A stretch of 64,000 bases of DNA from Legionella sp. (GTDB lineage: Bacteria; Pseudomonadota; Gammaproteobacteria; Legionellales; Legionellaceae): contig PEQK01000003.1 of NCBI GenBank assembly GCA_002786165.1, positions 1 through 64,000 on the forward strand, read 5' to 3'. This document shows, one piece after another, positions 36,976 through 46,010 of this stretch. How positions within the stretch are numbered: position 1 is the first letter of the stretch; each line of letters begins with the position of its first letter. The position numbers and the translations under genes are program-made. The notes under the pieces are model-generated. The model worked only from the letters and a program-made list of their open reading frames with translations. It did no database searches and was not told the origin of the DNA.

Positions 36976-38417
36976 AATCCTCTATCCGTAAATTTCTTCT
37001 GATTAATTTACTGTTTGCTGTGACACTTACTACAACACTCACTGCTGTAGGTAACTACTATCTTGACCAAAAAAACATCCAGGAACATTTAGATACTTTG
37101 ATGGCAATCTCTGCGTTATCCTATCAAGCGTTGTTGGGGGATGATGTCTATGAGCGTCAACTGATGACAATTCAAGATGATTTAAACACTATCCCCGGTA
37201 AAATTGAGCATTATTACCCTAAAGCTCAGTTATCCTCTCAATCTCCAGAGTTTTATTTAGAGAAATTTAATTTTCAAGTTTGGTCTGATTCAAATCATTT
37301 GTTATTACATTCGTCCGGAGCACCAAAACTTCCCCTTTTGTCTAAAAAAGAAGGATTTCATAATAAAATCGTCGAACAGCAACATTGGCGTGTATTTACG
37401 ACTACAAACCCTAAAGCAAAAATTCGTACGGTTTTAGCGGAACGTTACGACACCCGCAATGAATTAGGCAGAAGAATTGCCTTGGATGATTTGTATATCA
37501 TGTTGCTCACTCTGCCCTTATCTGGTTTTCTCATCTGGGTGGTTATTGGTCGAGGGTTAGATAATTTAGAAAGCGTTGCAGAAGAGTTAGCCAATCGAGA
37601 ACCAAATCACTTAGAACCTGTAAAAATTGAAGCACTACCAGATGAAATTCGCCCTGTGATTGATGAATTAAATAAACTCTTCTACCGATTGAAAGAAGGG
37701 TTCGAACGCGAAGCACGATTTGCAGCAGATGCCGCTCATGAGCTTCGCACGCCATTGGCCGCATTAAAAGCACAGGCTCAAGTCGCATTAAATACCAATG
37801 ACATCAATGAAAAAAATATCGCACTCCAAAAAGTCATTGCAAGCGTCAATCGCAACACACATATTGTTCAACAGCTTCTAACAATGAGTAAATTGGTCCC
37901 TGAACAAGCGACTATCAATGATCTAGATGATGTTAATTTAGCAATAATAACGCGGGAAATTTTGGCTATGTTAGCCCCCGCCGCCATTGAAAAACAGATT
38001 GAATTAGAATTTGAACCCGATCAAAATGTGGCCACATTCCCAGGAACCCCTACGGCGATTAGTATATTGATTCGAAATTTAGTTGATAATGCCATTCGCT
38101 ATACCGAGCCTCACGGTCATGTGATTGTTCGTGTATATCAACGCCAATCTGATGTCGTTTTAGAGGTAGAAGATAATGGCCCTGGGATCCCACCACAACT
38201 TCACTCTAGGGTATTCGAGCGCTTTTTTCGTGAATTAGGGAACAAAGGAACTGGTAGCGGTTTAGGATTGGCCATTGTTCAGCAAATTGCTATTTTACAT
38301 CATGCTGATATCACTTTAGACGCACCCTCATCAGGGACTGGATTGATTGTTCGAGTGTTTTTCCATTTGAAAACAAGTTTCATGGCGGAGACGATAAAGA
38401 AACGGGATAAATCCTAA
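36972..38417 (+). CDS. sensor histidine kinase (QseC/TctE type)
   Basis: TTG start overlapping the regulator stop. The 481 residues comprise TM1 (FLLINLLFAVTLTTTLTAVG), a periplasmic sensor of about 140 residues, TM2 (IMLLTLPLSGFLIWVVIG), a HisKA domain with phosphorylated H256 in DAAHELRTPLAALKAQAQ, and an HATPase with NLVDNAIRYTEP, DNGPGIP and GTGSGLGLAIV. The last 29 codons lie on the opposite strand of ampG, a tail-to-tail overlap of 87 bases, so the tails constrain each other. Confidence 0.93.
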   Translation: MKSSIRKFLLINLLFAVTLTTTLTAVGNYYLDQKNIQEHLDTLMAISALSYQALLGDDVYERQLMTIQDDLNTIPGKIEHYYPKAQLSSQSPEFYLEKFNFQVWSDSNHLLLHSSGAPKLPLLSKKEGFHNKIVEQQHWRVFTTTNPKAKIRTVLAERYDTRNELGRRIALDDLYIMLLTLPLSGFLIWVVIGRGLDNLESVAEELANREPNHLEPVKIEALPDEIRPVIDELNKLFYRLKEGFEREARFAADAAHELRTPLAALKAQAQVALNTNDINEKNIALQKVIASVNRNTHIVQQLLTMSKLVPEQATINDLDDVNLAIITREILAMLAPAAIEKQIELEFEPDQNVATFPGTPTAISILIRNLVDNAIRYTEPHGHVIVRVYQRQSDVVLEVEDNGPGIPPQLHSRVFERFFRELGNKGTGSGLGLAIVQQIAILHHADITLDAPSSGTGLIVRVFFHLKTSFMAETIKKRDKS

Positions 38418-39569
38418 AGCCAGTATAGAAGAAATAGAATACAATCCTACCCAACCGAAATGAGCCTGAAGTACAGCGCCTATGGGGCCAGAAAATACTC
38501 GCGGCAAACCTGCTATCCCTACAAGAATAGAAAACTGCGTTGCAGTGAAGCGTTGGTCTACAAACCGCATGAGCAGCGCCACAATCGCTGTGGTCCCCAT
38601 TCCTGCAGCAAAATTATCACTGATAACGGCTAGAATGAGTAAAGAGAGATTATGCTCTGATGAGGCCAAAGCAATAAAAATCATATTGGTAATGGCTTGT
38701 AATAAACCAAATACCAATAAAACACGGTATAAAGCCCACCGCATTAAAATAAGACCCCCGATTAATCCACCAATAATAATAGCAACCACACCCCATATTT
38801 TATTCACATATCCAATTGTTGCTAATGAAAACCCAAGTCCTTGAAGTAAAAATGGCATGATGATACCGCTGGTACTGGTGGTAAAAGCCTCACCAAATTT
38901 AAATAATAAAATAAAAATGGCAAAAGACATCATATAAGGACGTGATAATAAATCCCGTATAGGATCTATAAAATCAGCCAATACTTTATTGGCTACATGT
39001 GGTTTGGAAGGTTCTGGGCTCCAATAGGTTGCGAACATACCGATGAGCATCAAAAGACTCATCACACGATACGTTATGATCCAACCGTAGTATTCTGCGA
39101 GGATTAAAGCAACTCCTCCTCCAAGTAACATGGCCAGGCGATAGCCTAATACTGCAATAGAAGCACCAAGTCCATAAAGAGTCTTAGGGAGATATTCTGT
39201 ACGATGCGCATCAATAGACGCGTCTTGGGTTGCTGAACAAATTGCCAAAAAAAGAGCTAATCCCGCCATCAGCATCGGTGAGGTATTGGGAGAAAACCAG
39301 GTCATACCATGAAACCCTAAAGCCAATAAAATTTGCATACTTAACATCCAGCTTCTTCTTTTTCCGAAGGATGAAAGGTAATAGCGATCTAACAAGGGGG
39401 ACCATAAAAATCGATAAAGATATGGAAGACTGATTAAACTCAGTGAGCTGGTGAGCAGCACTGAAAGACCTGCGTGGGCAAACCAGGCTTGTAACGTAGA
39501 GCTTACCAATGTCATTGGTAAGCCGGAAGAAAACCCTAATAAAAATACAATCAATAACTGTTTTATCAT
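38331..39569 (-). CDS. ampG: AmpG-like muropeptide MFS transporter
   Basis: The 412-residue twelve-helix MFS protein opens with LLIVFLLGFSSGLPMTLVSS and has LYRFLWSPLLDRYYLSSFGK and the SATQDASIDAHRTEYLP segment typical of AmpG. AmpG imports GlcNAc-anhydroMurNAc peptides released by lytic transglycosylases, such as the MltD encoded upstream, for cell-wall recycling. Its 3' end overlaps the sensor kinase gene by 87 bases in the convergent direction. Confidence 0.9.
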   Translation of the reverse strand: MIKQLLIVFLLGFSSGLPMTLVSSTLQAWFAHAGLSVLLTSSLSLISLPYLYRFLWSPLLDRYYLSSFGKRRSWMLSMQILLALGFHGMTWFSPNTSPMLMAGLALFLAICSATQDASIDAHRTEYLPKTLYGLGASIAVLGYRLAMLLGGGVALILAEYYGWIITYRVMSLLMLIGMFATYWSPEPSKPHVANKVLADFIDPIRDLLSRPYMMSFAIFILLFKFGEAFTTSTSGIIMPFLLQGLGFSLATIGYVNKIWGVVAIIIGGLIGGLILMRWALYRVLLVFGLLQAITNMIFIALASSEHNLSLLILAVISDNFAAGMGTTAIVALLMRFVDQRFTATQFSILVGIAGLPRVFSGPIGAVLQAHFGWVGLYSISSILALGFIPFLYRLRHETCFQMEKHSNNQSSP

Positions 39570-39656
39570 TTCAACGATTTACATCCTGCGTTGTATGCCC
39601 GAGAGATAAAAATTAAAAACGCTCCCCCAAGCATAACGCATGGAATGACATAGATA

Positions 39657-40352
39657 TTATTTCTTTTTATCAATAGACACTAAGTGAACATTAAATACCA
39701 ATGTTTCATTAGGACCAATGACCCCACCTACGTTACGAGCACCATAAGCTAGGTTAGAAGGAATATAAAGTTCCCAAGTCGATCCAACAGGCATCAACTG
39801 TAATGCTTCAGTCCATCCAGGAATCACTTGCATCAATTGAAACGTTGCAGGTTTACCTGATTTTTCGGTGCTATCAAACACTTCTCCACTCAATAAGCGA
39901 CCTGTATATTCTACAGTTACAGTATCGGTTTTTGCTGGCTTGGCGCCAGTTCCAGCAGTAATAATTTTATATTGTAAGCCACTGGATGTGGTGATGACGC
40001 CTGGTTTTCCTTTGTTTTCTTGAAGAAAAGCTTGGCCTTTGGTTTGATTGTCTTTGGCTTTTTGTTCAAATTGCACAGACGTTTTTGCCATCATGTCTTT
40101 TTGAAATTTAACCAAAGTTTCTTTCATTTGTTCATCAGTTAACAACAAAGGACCATTTGAAATACCATCTTCAATACCTTTTGATAATGCAGGCACATTG
40201 ATTTCAATTTGTTTTTGCTTGATATTTTTACCTAAATCAACCCCAATACTATAGGACAATTTTTCCATATCAGAATTTAATGATACAGCATGAGCAAACG
40301 GTGCTGTCATCATTAATCCTAATACGCTAACAGCGACCAGTTTCATTTTCAT
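39657..40352 (-). CDS. mip: Mip-like FKBP-type peptidyl-prolyl isomerase
   Basis: The ATG at 40352 follows GGGGATTGATT and gives 231 residues; the frame extends to a TTG two codons before. A signal peptide ([22 protein letters not shown]) is followed by the FKBP N-terminal dimerisation domain ([20 protein letters not shown]) and long helix, then the C-terminal FKBP domain ([60 protein letters not shown]). In Legionella, Mip aids infection of macrophages and amoebae; here it implies the same extracytoplasmic folding role. Confidence 0.93.
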   Translation of the reverse strand: MKMKLVAVSVLGLMMTAPFAHAVSLNSDMEKLSYSIGVDLGKNIKQKQIEINVPALSKGIEDGISNGPLLLTDEQMKETLVKFQKDMMAKTSVQFEQKAKDNQTKGQAFLQENKGKPGVITTSSGLQYKIITAGTGAKPAKTDTVTVEYTGRLLSGEVFDSTEKSGKPATFQLMQVIPGWTEALQLMPVGSTWELYIPSNLAYGARNVGGVIGPNETLVFNVHLVSIDKKK

Positions 40353-40546
40353 AATCAATCCCCTTTGATAATTTTGTCTAAAATTCTATTCACAGAATAT
40401 GTTGACGCGCTACAACATTCTGCCGAAAATAAGCCTGAATTGCTAGTTTTATTTGGTAAAATCTATTGGATACACTACATCTAAGTCTTTACAATCTGCT
40501 CAATGGAAGGTAAATTAGCACTTTTTTAATTTAGAGTACGTAAAAT

Positions 40547-40720
40547 ATGGATTATAAAAAGCTTATTTGTGTTATTTGTGGTTTGATTTATGACGAAGAA
40601 TTGGGTTGGCCAGAAGATGGCATAGAGCCAGGCACATTATGGGATGATGTTCCAGAAAACTGGTTTTGCCCTGATTGTGGCGCGAGTAAAGAAGATTTTG
40701 AAATGGTAGAAATGGCCTAA
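40547..40720 (+). CDS. rubredoxin
   Basis: This 57-residue gene was read directly from the plus strand. The product begins [20 protein letters not shown] and carries the two CxxC knuckles that hold the single iron: CVICGLIYD and [11 protein letters not shown], with the conserved [11 protein letters not shown] between. Rubredoxin shuttles single electrons in the cytoplasm. It stands alone, convergent with hemJ. Confidence 0.95.
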   Translation: MDYKKLICVICGLIYDEELGWPEDGIEPGTLWDDVPENWFCPDCGASKEDFEMVEMA

Positions 40721-40773
40721 TATACCGCAGTAGCCTTGATGCAACAACGCGTAATCAAGGCTACAATGACACC

Positions 40774-41196
40774 TCAAAACGGCTTGATGACTACCAGTAA
40801 AACAATCACGATCAACATCAGTGTCGGTACCTCATTAAAGATACGATAAAACTTAGTCGAGTGGCTATTACGATTCACTGCAAAACGTTTGACGCAATAC
40901 CCGCAATACCCATGATAAATCCATAATAACAATACCAAACCTAATTTCGCGTGCATCCATCCTGCTTGCCAATAATAAGTTGCATTCAGTCCAAACAACC
41001 AAAATCCTAATCCAGACGTAATCACACCTGCGGGACACATAATGGCATAAAACAAACGAAATTCCATAATTTTGAAGCGTTCTTGGCTTGTTTTATCTTT
41101 GGCTTGCGTGTGGTACACAAAGAGTCTTGGGAGATAAAACAACCCCGCAAACCAAGTGACCATAGTAATGATGTGAAACGCTTTGATGATGAGCAC
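40774..41196 (-). CDS. hemJ: HemJ-type protoporphyrinogen oxidase
   Basis: The 140-residue membrane protein has four helices and the family signatures: an early histidine in MLIIKAFHIITMVTWFAGLF, YLPRLFVYH, and a conserved lysine in WMHAKLGLVLLLWIYHGYCG, with FNEVPTLMLIVIVLLVVIKP at the end. HemJ oxidises protoporphyrinogen IX to protoporphyrin IX in haem synthesis, replacing HemG and HemY. It starts two bases after the terC stop and forms an operon with it. Confidence 0.93.
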   Translation of the reverse strand: MLIIKAFHIITMVTWFAGLFYLPRLFVYHTQAKDKTSQERFKIMEFRLFYAIMCPAGVITSGLGFWLFGLNATYYWQAGWMHAKLGLVLLLWIYHGYCGYCVKRFAVNRNSHSTKFYRIFNEVPTLMLIVIVLLVVIKPF

Positions 41197-41198
41197 GT

Positions 41199-41912
41199 TT
41201 ATCTCCTTTTTTTAGAGTGGTGTCTTCTTTTTAAATGATTCAATCCTTCGACGCCTAATGAAAAAATCATGACAGCATATAGATATTCTCTAGGCACATG
41301 AAAGGAAAATCCATCGGCAATCAATAAGGTACCGATTAGTAGTAGAAAACATAAGGCCAACATTTTAATTGTTGGATGACGACTAATAAATTCTGATATA
41401 GCAGTACTAGAATAGATCATCACGAGAATGGCGATGCTGATGGCCACTGCCATGATCCAAAATTCTGTGGTTAAGCCAATGGCCGTCAAAATACTATCTA
41501 TAGAAAACACAATATCCATCAATGCAACTTGTAACACCACACCCCAAAAACTATATTGTTTTTTTAACGTTTTAGAGGATAGTTCTTGCGGTTCTACTTC
41601 CATATGAATTTCTTGGGTGGCTTTTGCAATCAAAAAAAATCCGCCACTAATTAAAAACAAAGTATGCACGGAAAATGAAAATCCGTGTATGGCAAACAAA
41701 GGTGTATTCAAACGGACTAATACCAACGCAAAGGCCAATAAAAACAAACGACTTACCCAAGCAAATGATAAACCCCAATACCGTGCTTTGCGCCTGAGGC
41801 CTTGTGGTAATTTTTCAGTTAAAATAGACAAAAATACCAAATTGTCTACCCCTAGGATGATTTCTAAGGCTGTCAATGTTAGTAAAGTTAAACCTATATC
41901 CATATAAGTCAT
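41199..41912 (-). CDS. TerC-family integral membrane protein
   Basis: The 237-residue protein has seven or more membrane segments and the two TerC signatures: ALEIILGVDNLVFLSILTEK near the start and VALMDIVFSIDSILTAIGLT in the middle, each with conserved acidic residues within the membrane. Relatives act in metal (Mn) export and tellurite resistance. It is transcribed before hemJ; AGAATAATA before the ATG is a weak ribosome binding site. Confidence 0.9.
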   Translation of the reverse strand: MTYMDIGLTLLTLTALEIILGVDNLVFLSILTEKLPQGLRRKARYWGLSFAWVSRLFLLAFALVLVRLNTPLFAIHGFSFSVHTLFLISGGFFLIAKATQEIHMEVEPQELSSKTLKKQYSFWGVVLQVALMDIVFSIDSILTAIGLTTEFWIMAVAISIAILVMIYSSTAISEFISRHPTIKMLALCFLLLIGTLLIADGFSFHVPREYLYAVMIFSLGVEGLNHLKRRHHSKKRR

Positions 41913-41928
41913 TATTATTCTCTTTTGT

Positions 41929-43296
41929 TTGAATTATCTATTCTTGACCACTGTTATCTTGTATAGTACTATATTTCAGTTAAATTTCGAGTATCTAAAC
42001 ATTAATATCATTAAAAAATTCATAAATAGATCAAAGTCAAATAAGACACGGATTGATACTAAGCATATTGTTCCGTCGAATCGTCATAGCATTCTTAAAC
42101 ACAATATCAATCCTAATGCCATTACCGTACTGGAGCGTCTTATCCAGGCTGGATATGAAGCGTATTTGGTGGGTGGATCGGTGCGAGACTTATTGATCAA
42201 ACAATCTCCTAAAGATTTTGACGTGGCTACAAATGCCACGCCTCAGCAAGTTAAAAAATTATTTCGTCATGCACGCATTATCGGCAGACGTTTTAAATTA
42301 ATTCATATCCCCTATCACCGAGAAATTATCGAAGTTGCTACATTTCGTGCGCATGAGCCTGTGCATACCAATCAGCAAACCAACGATCGTGGTATGCTCA
42401 TTGAAGATAATGTTTATGGCACATTAGAACAAGACGCATGGCGTAGAGATTTTACTGTGAATTCGCTTTATTATCATATTGAAAATGGTTCTATCGTTGA
42501 TATTACTCAAGGTTTTCAAGATATCCAAAATAAATTGATTCGCATCATCGGTGATCCAGTCACACGTTATAAAGAAGACCCTGTTCGCATGTTGCGTGCA
42601 GTACGTTTCAGTGCAAAACTTAATTTTTCAATCGCAGCTGAAACCGCGGCACCCATTCACGAGTTGAATCACTTAATTGCGCATGTTTCAGGGTCGCGTT
42701 TGTTTGATGAAATGATCAAGCTTTATCAATGTGGCAATGCCTATGCGGTGCAACCTATGCTTGAGGAATATGGCCTATTTCATCATCTGTTTCCTTTTAG
42801 TGCTGCTTTGTTGGACTCACACCCTGTCCATCCGTTTTTAATGCTTGCATTGGAAAGTACTGATCATCGCATCAAAATACGTAAACCGGTGAATCCAGCC
42901 TTTCTATTTGCAGTCATTTTATGGTTTCCTGTCCAGGAGCGTGCAAAATTTCTGCGCGAAGCGGGGGTTGATCCTGTGCCAGCATTTGATCAAGCCATGT
43001 CTTATATATTCAGCGAACAAAATAAAATTGTCATGATACCGAAACGTCACACACAAGTCATACGTGAAATTTGGTTATTGCAATCTCGTTTTTCTAAACG
43101 CTCCGGAAATCGCGCTTATTATGTATTGAATCATCCACGCTTTAGGGCTGCTTATGATTTTCTAGCGTTGCGCGCCCTTGCCAAGGATGAATCTTTAGAT
43201 TTGGCCAAATGGTGGACGACGTTCCAAGAAGTTGATGAGCCAACCCAACTTACGATGATTGATGCATGCACGACGCCACGCCCCGCTCCCGAGTGA
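41929..43296 (+). CDS. pcnB: poly(A) polymerase I
   Basis: The enzyme adds poly(A) tails to RNA and so promotes decay. Motifs: LVGGSVRDLLIKQSPKDFDV (GG-RxD and DxD of the nucleotidyltransferase), IEVATFR, RRDFTVNSLYYH and DPVRMLRAVRF. There is no in-frame ATG or GTG before the core. Candidates are TTG at 41929, 41944 or 41959, or ATT at 42001, which best matches the N-terminal length of E. coli PcnB, itself started at ATT. It is followed three bases later by folK. Confidence 0.93.
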   Translation: MNYLFLTTVILYSTIFQLNFEYLNINIIKKFINRSKSNKTRIDTKHIVPSNRHSILKHNINPNAITVLERLIQAGYEAYLVGGSVRDLLIKQSPKDFDVATNATPQQVKKLFRHARIIGRRFKLIHIPYHREIIEVATFRAHEPVHTNQQTNDRGMLIEDNVYGTLEQDAWRRDFTVNSLYYHIENGSIVDITQGFQDIQNKLIRIIGDPVTRYKEDPVRMLRAVRFSAKLNFSIAAETAAPIHELNHLIAHVSGSRLFDEMIKLYQCGNAYAVQPMLEEYGLFHHLFPFSAALLDSHPVHPFLMLALESTDHRIKIRKPVNPAFLFAVILWFPVQERAKFLREAGVDPVPAFDQAMSYIFSEQNKIVMIPKRHTQVIREIWLLQSRFSKRSGNRAYYVLNHPRFRAAYDFLALRALAKDESLDLAKWWTTFQEVDEPTQLTMIDACTTPRPAPE

Positions 43297-43299
43297 TGC

Positions 43300-43779
43300 A
43301 TGGCGATCGTGTATTTAGGTTTGGGATCAAATCTGCATTCTCCACGACGACAAATAGCTAGAGCACTTCAGTATTTATCAAAGCTCCCTCGTACAACGCT
43401 CTATATACAATCTTCCATGTACCTCTCCAAACCCATTGGCGTCAGATCACAACCTCATTATATCAATATGGTTGTCATGCTAAAAACCACCCTATCACCT
43501 CAGCTTCTCTTGCAACATTGTCACAGAATTGAACATCAGCAAAAACGCATTCGAAAACAAACCTGGGGTGCTAGAACCATTGATATTGATATTTTGTTGT
43601 ATGACCAAAAAACAATACAGTTGCCCCACTTACAAATCCCTCATCCTCAACTTTTATATCGAGATTTTGTTTGGGGGCCATTGTTAGATCTCTCCCCACA
43701 TCTTTGTTTACCCAATCAGCAGCTTTTATCCGCATGTGTTTCACAAAATGATCGTACAATTGTTGCCTGTTTTTCTTAA
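43300..43779 (+). CDS. folK: HPPK, 6-hydroxymethyl-dihydropterin pyrophosphokinase
   Basis: The 159-residue enzyme transfers pyrophosphate from ATP to the pterin precursor of folate. It shows AIVYLGLGSNLHSPRRQIAR at the start, SKPIGVRSQPHYINMVVML, and the signature WGARTIDIDILLYD with PHPQLLYRDFVWGPLLDLSP, including the metal-binding DIDI. The ATG lies three bases after pcnB, the common gammaproteobacterial pcnB-folK pair. Confidence 0.95.
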   Translation: MAIVYLGLGSNLHSPRRQIARALQYLSKLPRTTLYIQSSMYLSKPIGVRSQPHYINMVVMLKTTLSPQLLLQHCHRIEHQQKRIRKQTWGARTIDIDILLYDQKTIQLPHLQIPHPQLLYRDFVWGPLLDLSPHLCLPNQQLLSACVSQNDRTIVACFS

Positions 43780-43826
43780 TCTCAACTACACTAAAGATAA
43801 TGGCATCTTAAGGTTGAGGGAAAAAC

Positions 43827-44237
43827 ATGTATACAAGTATCCTACACGCAACGGATCTGTCAGAAAACCATTTTGAAATGTGTCAACAAGCGGTAGAAAT
43901 CGCCAAACGTTTCAAAGCTGATTTGTATTTATTACATGTCATTGAGCAACCAGCAAGCATGATCATTGCTCAGGGCCTAGGATTTACCGAAATTGAAAGC
44001 CCTGAACCTATGTTACAAGATGCCCAAATGGTGATGTCGGTTCTTGGAGATGGTCTAAAAATCCCTCAAAACAAGCTTTTTGTCGAATTGGGATCTGTGG
44101 TGCACCGAATCGTTCATAAAGCAGCTGATCTCGAATGCCAACTGATCATCATTGGTCACCATATGCCACAATATATGAGCAATACAGCACGCACTATTGT
44201 GGATGAGGCCAAATGTGATGTACTTACTTTAAGATAA
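43827..44237 (+). CDS. UspA-family universal stress protein
   Basis: The 136-residue protein has the Usp fold: YTSILHATDLSENHFEMCQQ (strand 1 and the ATP-contacting Asp), KRFKADLYLLHVIEQP, and CQLIIIGHHMPQYMSNTART near the end, which corresponds to the GxxGxxxxxxxS ATP loop but lacks the second glycine. A single-domain, cytoplasmic stress protein of the UspA rather than clearly ATP-binding type. GAGGGAAAAAC precedes the ATG. Confidence 0.85.
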   Translation: MYTSILHATDLSENHFEMCQQAVEIAKRFKADLYLLHVIEQPASMIIAQGLGFTEIESPEPMLQDAQMVMSVLGDGLKIPQNKLFVELGSVVHRIVHKAADLECQLIIIGHHMPQYMSNTARTIVDEAKCDVLTLR

Positions 44238-44264
44238 ACGAGTTTGTCATTTATAACCCACTTC

Positions 44265-45365
44265 TTAGTTAAAAGTGGGTCCAGCGGGTTTGATCTCATC
44301 TTTTGTGACTGTCTGCTTTTGGGGTTGTGATTGTCGTTGTGGTTGACGCGCTTCAGGTTGTGTAGCATGAAGATGCCCCATTGGTATCTCCAAAGCTGCT
44401 GTAGAAGAAGCATGGTTAGACACTCTGTCGTGATCCAATACCTCAACGAGTGCTTTGGGTATGCCCGTAACTGGATTCCTGATTTCTGTTTGAATACAGG
44501 CATAAGGCATACCCTCTAATTGATTTTCTATTTTTGTTGCTAAATGTTTTGCAGAAGTATGCATTTCTTTTGGTCTTTGCTGTACGATATCTTTACCAGT
44601 TAGAGGCACAGAATCACAAACACAAATAGGAGGATAAGAACGCACATCAGAATCTAAAGTGGCTTCTACAAAACCATATAACATCTTTTGTATATCACCA
44701 CAGTTTTTTTGAGTAGGGAGAGACTCTTCATCTAATATAGCGCCAGAAGAATACCCTGACTTATTTCGCTCAATTGCGGAGACTTTATGAGGATCAGTGT
44801 GGGTCACAAGAACATTACCTTCAATCTCTGAGACATAAATTGCTTCCTCAATTTTATTTTCAAACTCTTTTTCCCAGTCTTGTTCAGCATCAAACGAAAT
44901 AGATACTTCACTACCTTTAGGAATCTCCCTCAGACGCCCTGAAAGACCATCCTTTTCATCTGATAAATCAGTACTTGCATCCGCATGACAAAAATAATGA
45001 TAGCTCTCATTATTAAGCGTTTTAGCATGCATAGCAATGGAGCAACAAGTACTCAACCCTTCTGTAAAAGCACCTTTCATTAAGGGAGGACTTTCAGGCG
45101 TTATCCATGCATATCCTGCTTGAGGTACAGAAATATAATATTCTTCTTCGATATCTTCTTCGATATCTTCTATCTGCATATCTTCTTCAATATCTTCTTC
45201 AATATCCTCTTCGATATCCTCTTCAATATCCTCTTCAATATCTTCTATCTGCATATCTTCTTCTATTTCTCTATCACTGGAATGGTCCATATTTTTATAA
45301 ACAATTAATTTATAGTGATATAAACATAGTGTCTCTTTTAAAGTTTGCAAATTTATCATCATCAT
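44265..45365 (-). CDS. acidic tandem-repeat protein, candidate effector
   Basis: The 366-residue product (or about 341 if started at the Met of MDHSSDREIEED) has an acidic N-terminal block at about 32-77 built of DIEE units, with the larger unit EEDMQIEDIEED present twice. The remainder is soluble and unrecognised, with GRLREIPKGSEVSISFDAEQ and a Gln/Pro-rich tail (ATQPEARQPQRQSQPQKQ). No signal peptide is present. Acidic repeats of this kind occur in host-interacting and nuclear-targeted proteins. The start codon is uncertain since neither candidate has a good ribosome binding site. Confidence 0.55.
   Translation of the reverse strand: MMMINLQTLKETLCLYHYKLIVYKNMDHSSDREIEEDMQIEDIEEDIEEDIEEDIEEDIEEDMQIEDIEEDIEEEYYISVPQAGYAWITPESPPLMKGAFTEGLSTCCSIAMHAKTLNNESYHYFCHADASTDLSDEKDGLSGRLREIPKGSEVSISFDAEQDWEKEFENKIEEAIYVSEIEGNVLVTHTDPHKVSAIERNKSGYSSGAILDEESLPTQKNCGDIQKMLYGFVEATLDSDVRSYPPICVCDSVPLTGKDIVQQRPKEMHTSAKHLATKIENQLEGMPYACIQTEIRNPVTGIPKALVEVLDHDRVSNHASSTAALEIPMGHLHATQPEARQPQRQSQPQKQTVTKDEIKPAGPTFN
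45141..45266. repeat. 12-base tandem repeat inside the acidic protein gene
   Basis: About ten imperfect copies of a 12-base unit (TTCTTCGATATC and variants with one or two changes) encode the DIEE repeat on the minus strand, broken twice by a TATCTGCATATC variant. The synonymous differences between copies show the array is not a fresh slippage product. Confidence 0.85.
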
Positions 45366-45648
45366 TCATTTTTATAGACTGAAAATGATAATTCGATAAC
45401 CAGAGCAAAGATAAAAAGCCACTTTGTATTGAGAACCTTCTTTCATGCTGGCGTGTCAACAAAGACTTTGGGGCATCAAATTAAAATTTCGAAAGGCGTT
45501 GGTTTAGATGATACCTTTTTGTCAAATGTAACATTTAGATGAATTCTCCGTGTTTAAATGGAACAGGCATAGAACCCCATAGTGCAACTCCAAGATCTTT
45601 GATGATTTATAAATTAAAAAAGACAATTGATGTGTGACTAACTAAAAC
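45366..45648. other. intergenic stretch with no visible gene
   Basis: About 280 AT-rich bases between the acidic repeat gene and the terminator of the Cys-rich lipoprotein gene. It should hold the promoter of the acidic repeat gene. I find no open frame with a ribosome binding site and no repeat in it. Confidence 0.4.
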
Positions 45649-45674
45649 GCTCCCTAGGGAGGGAGCTTTTTATT
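45649..45674. terminator. intrinsic terminator, probably bidirectional
   Basis: GCTCCCT and AGGGAGC form a seven-base GC-rich stem with a four-base loop, followed by TTTTTATT on the plus strand and by GTTTTAG on the minus strand. It lies six bases after the stop of the minus-strand lipoprotein gene. Confidence 0.8.
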
Positions 45675-45679
45675 AAGAT

Positions 45680-45874
45680 CTAGTACCAACCACTATATGT
45701 GTAACTGGCGTCATAACCACACGAGCTGCAAGTACTACAAGAACTACACTGTCTGTTGTCATTGGTACTTGTAGGTATATAATTAGACCCTAAATTACAA
45801 ATATCCGTTGTACAGCATCCATTTAATAATGCGGTCGATGCTATGATGGCAAGTGTCAATACGATTCCTTTCAT
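45680..45874 (-). CDS. small Cys-rich lipoprotein
   Basis: The ATG at 45874 follows AGGAAGTCATC and gives 64 residues; the longer frame to 45937 lacks a ribosome binding site. A lipoprotein signal (MKGIVLTLAIIASTALLNGC) ends in the lipobox LLNGC. The mature part is short and Cys/Ser-rich (QCSSCSTCSSCGYDAS) with a Tyr-rich end. It should be anchored in the envelope; the cysteines may form disulfides or bind metal. No family recognised. Confidence 0.65.
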   Translation of the reverse strand: MKGIVLTLAIIASTALLNGCCTTDICNLGSNYIPTSTNDNRQCSSCSTCSSCGYDASYTYSGWY

Positions 45875-46010
45875 GATGACTTCCTTTTTTAACTGGTTTT
45901 GTATTATAATTATAGTATAAGTTTTATTTTTATACAAAAGATCTTATCTTCAAGTATTTAAATTACAATATAAACTCCACTCCTGTTATATAATAACGTC
46001 ACTTTTATTA

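Noticed and set aside
45141-45266. Short regular repeats that could suggest a CRISPR array
   Set aside because: The units are contiguous 12-base coding repeats without spacers.
45107-45382. Leu/Tyr-rich plus-strand frames over the acidic repeat
   Set aside because: They are the complement of the DIEE repeat and have no independent support.
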